NCBI RefSeq assembly: GCF_001039355.2
Contig: NW_019773547.1
Location: 1-64,000, forward strand
DNA from: Lingula anatina
Lineage: Eukaryota; Brachiopoda; Lingulata; Lingulida; Lingulidae
Length of the DNA: 64,000 nucleotides
Direction of reading: 5' to 3'
The notes under the pieces were generated by a model, which saw only the letters and a list, made by a program, of their open reading frames with translations, made no database searches and had not been told where the DNA came from. The position numbers and the translations under genes are program-made. Below are positions 63,949-64,000 of this stretch, one piece after another (position 1 is the first letter of the stretch; every line of letters starts with the position of its first letter).

Positions 63949-63988
63949 CGCGCGCGCGCGTGTGTGTGAGAGAGAGAGAGAGAGAGAT
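63949..63988. repeat. (GC)(GT)(GA) compound repeat
   Basis: A short CGCGCG block, then TG, then GA. The CG/TG part is alternating purine-pyrimidine and could adopt Z-DNA. Confidence 0.9.
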
Positions 63989-64000
63989 GGTGAGAAGAGA

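Overview
The window looks like nuclear DNA from an invertebrate animal, most likely a lophotrochozoan (mollusc, annelid or brachiopod-like). It has large introns with GT/AG borders and many GT, GA, CT, TA and AAT microsatellites. It also has numerous short non-autonomous DNA transposons and single-N or 30-N assembly gaps. There is no operon-like gene packing, no ribosome-binding-site pattern, no CRISPR, and I recognised no tRNA or rRNA. The phylum is an inference from gene style; I could not test it.

I can support one protein gene. It is on the minus strand and runs from about 31.2 kb (possibly from a 5' UTR exon near 63.2 kb) down past the left edge. It encodes a nicotinic acetylcholine receptor alpha-type subunit. 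The exons, in transcription order, are: 31169-31015 (5' UTR plus signal peptide), 26728-26583, 7100-7056 (45 nt), 4485-4376 (110 nt), 4034-3496 (Cys-loop, binding loops, M1, M2) and 3205-3012 (M3). Two candidate cytoplasmic-loop exons follow, at 2012-1881 and 874-773. All junction phases agree, and the first six exons join to 365 codons without a stop. M4 was not found and is probably beyond position 1. The vicinal-Cys motif, the aromatic binding residues and the M2 segment are all present, so a cation-selective, acetylcholine-binding subunit is expected. The M2-M3 region most resembles the alpha9/alpha10-like group.

The rest, including nearly all of 7.1-26.6 kb and 31.2-64 kb, is intronic or upstream DNA. 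It contains four copies of a 225-260 bp TA-flanked MITE superfamily (23.5, 30.7, 43.8 and 57.6 kb). Other elements are hAT-like (9.3, 17.6, 50.2 and 52.8 kb), CCCAGC/AACGTT and CCCGCA elements (1.4, 16.3 and 21.4 kb), a 110-bp hairpin element nested in one of these (21.5 kb), and a 259-bp palindrome (39.2 kb). Two direct duplications (186 bp at 39.5 kb; about 2.6 kb at 47.7-53.0 kb) are each interrupted by a single N. They look more like unmerged contig overlaps or haplotypes than biology.

I found no new multi-gene system. The most useful leads are the receptor gene model with its possible regulated 45-nt exon, the MITE superfamily, and the assembly duplications.
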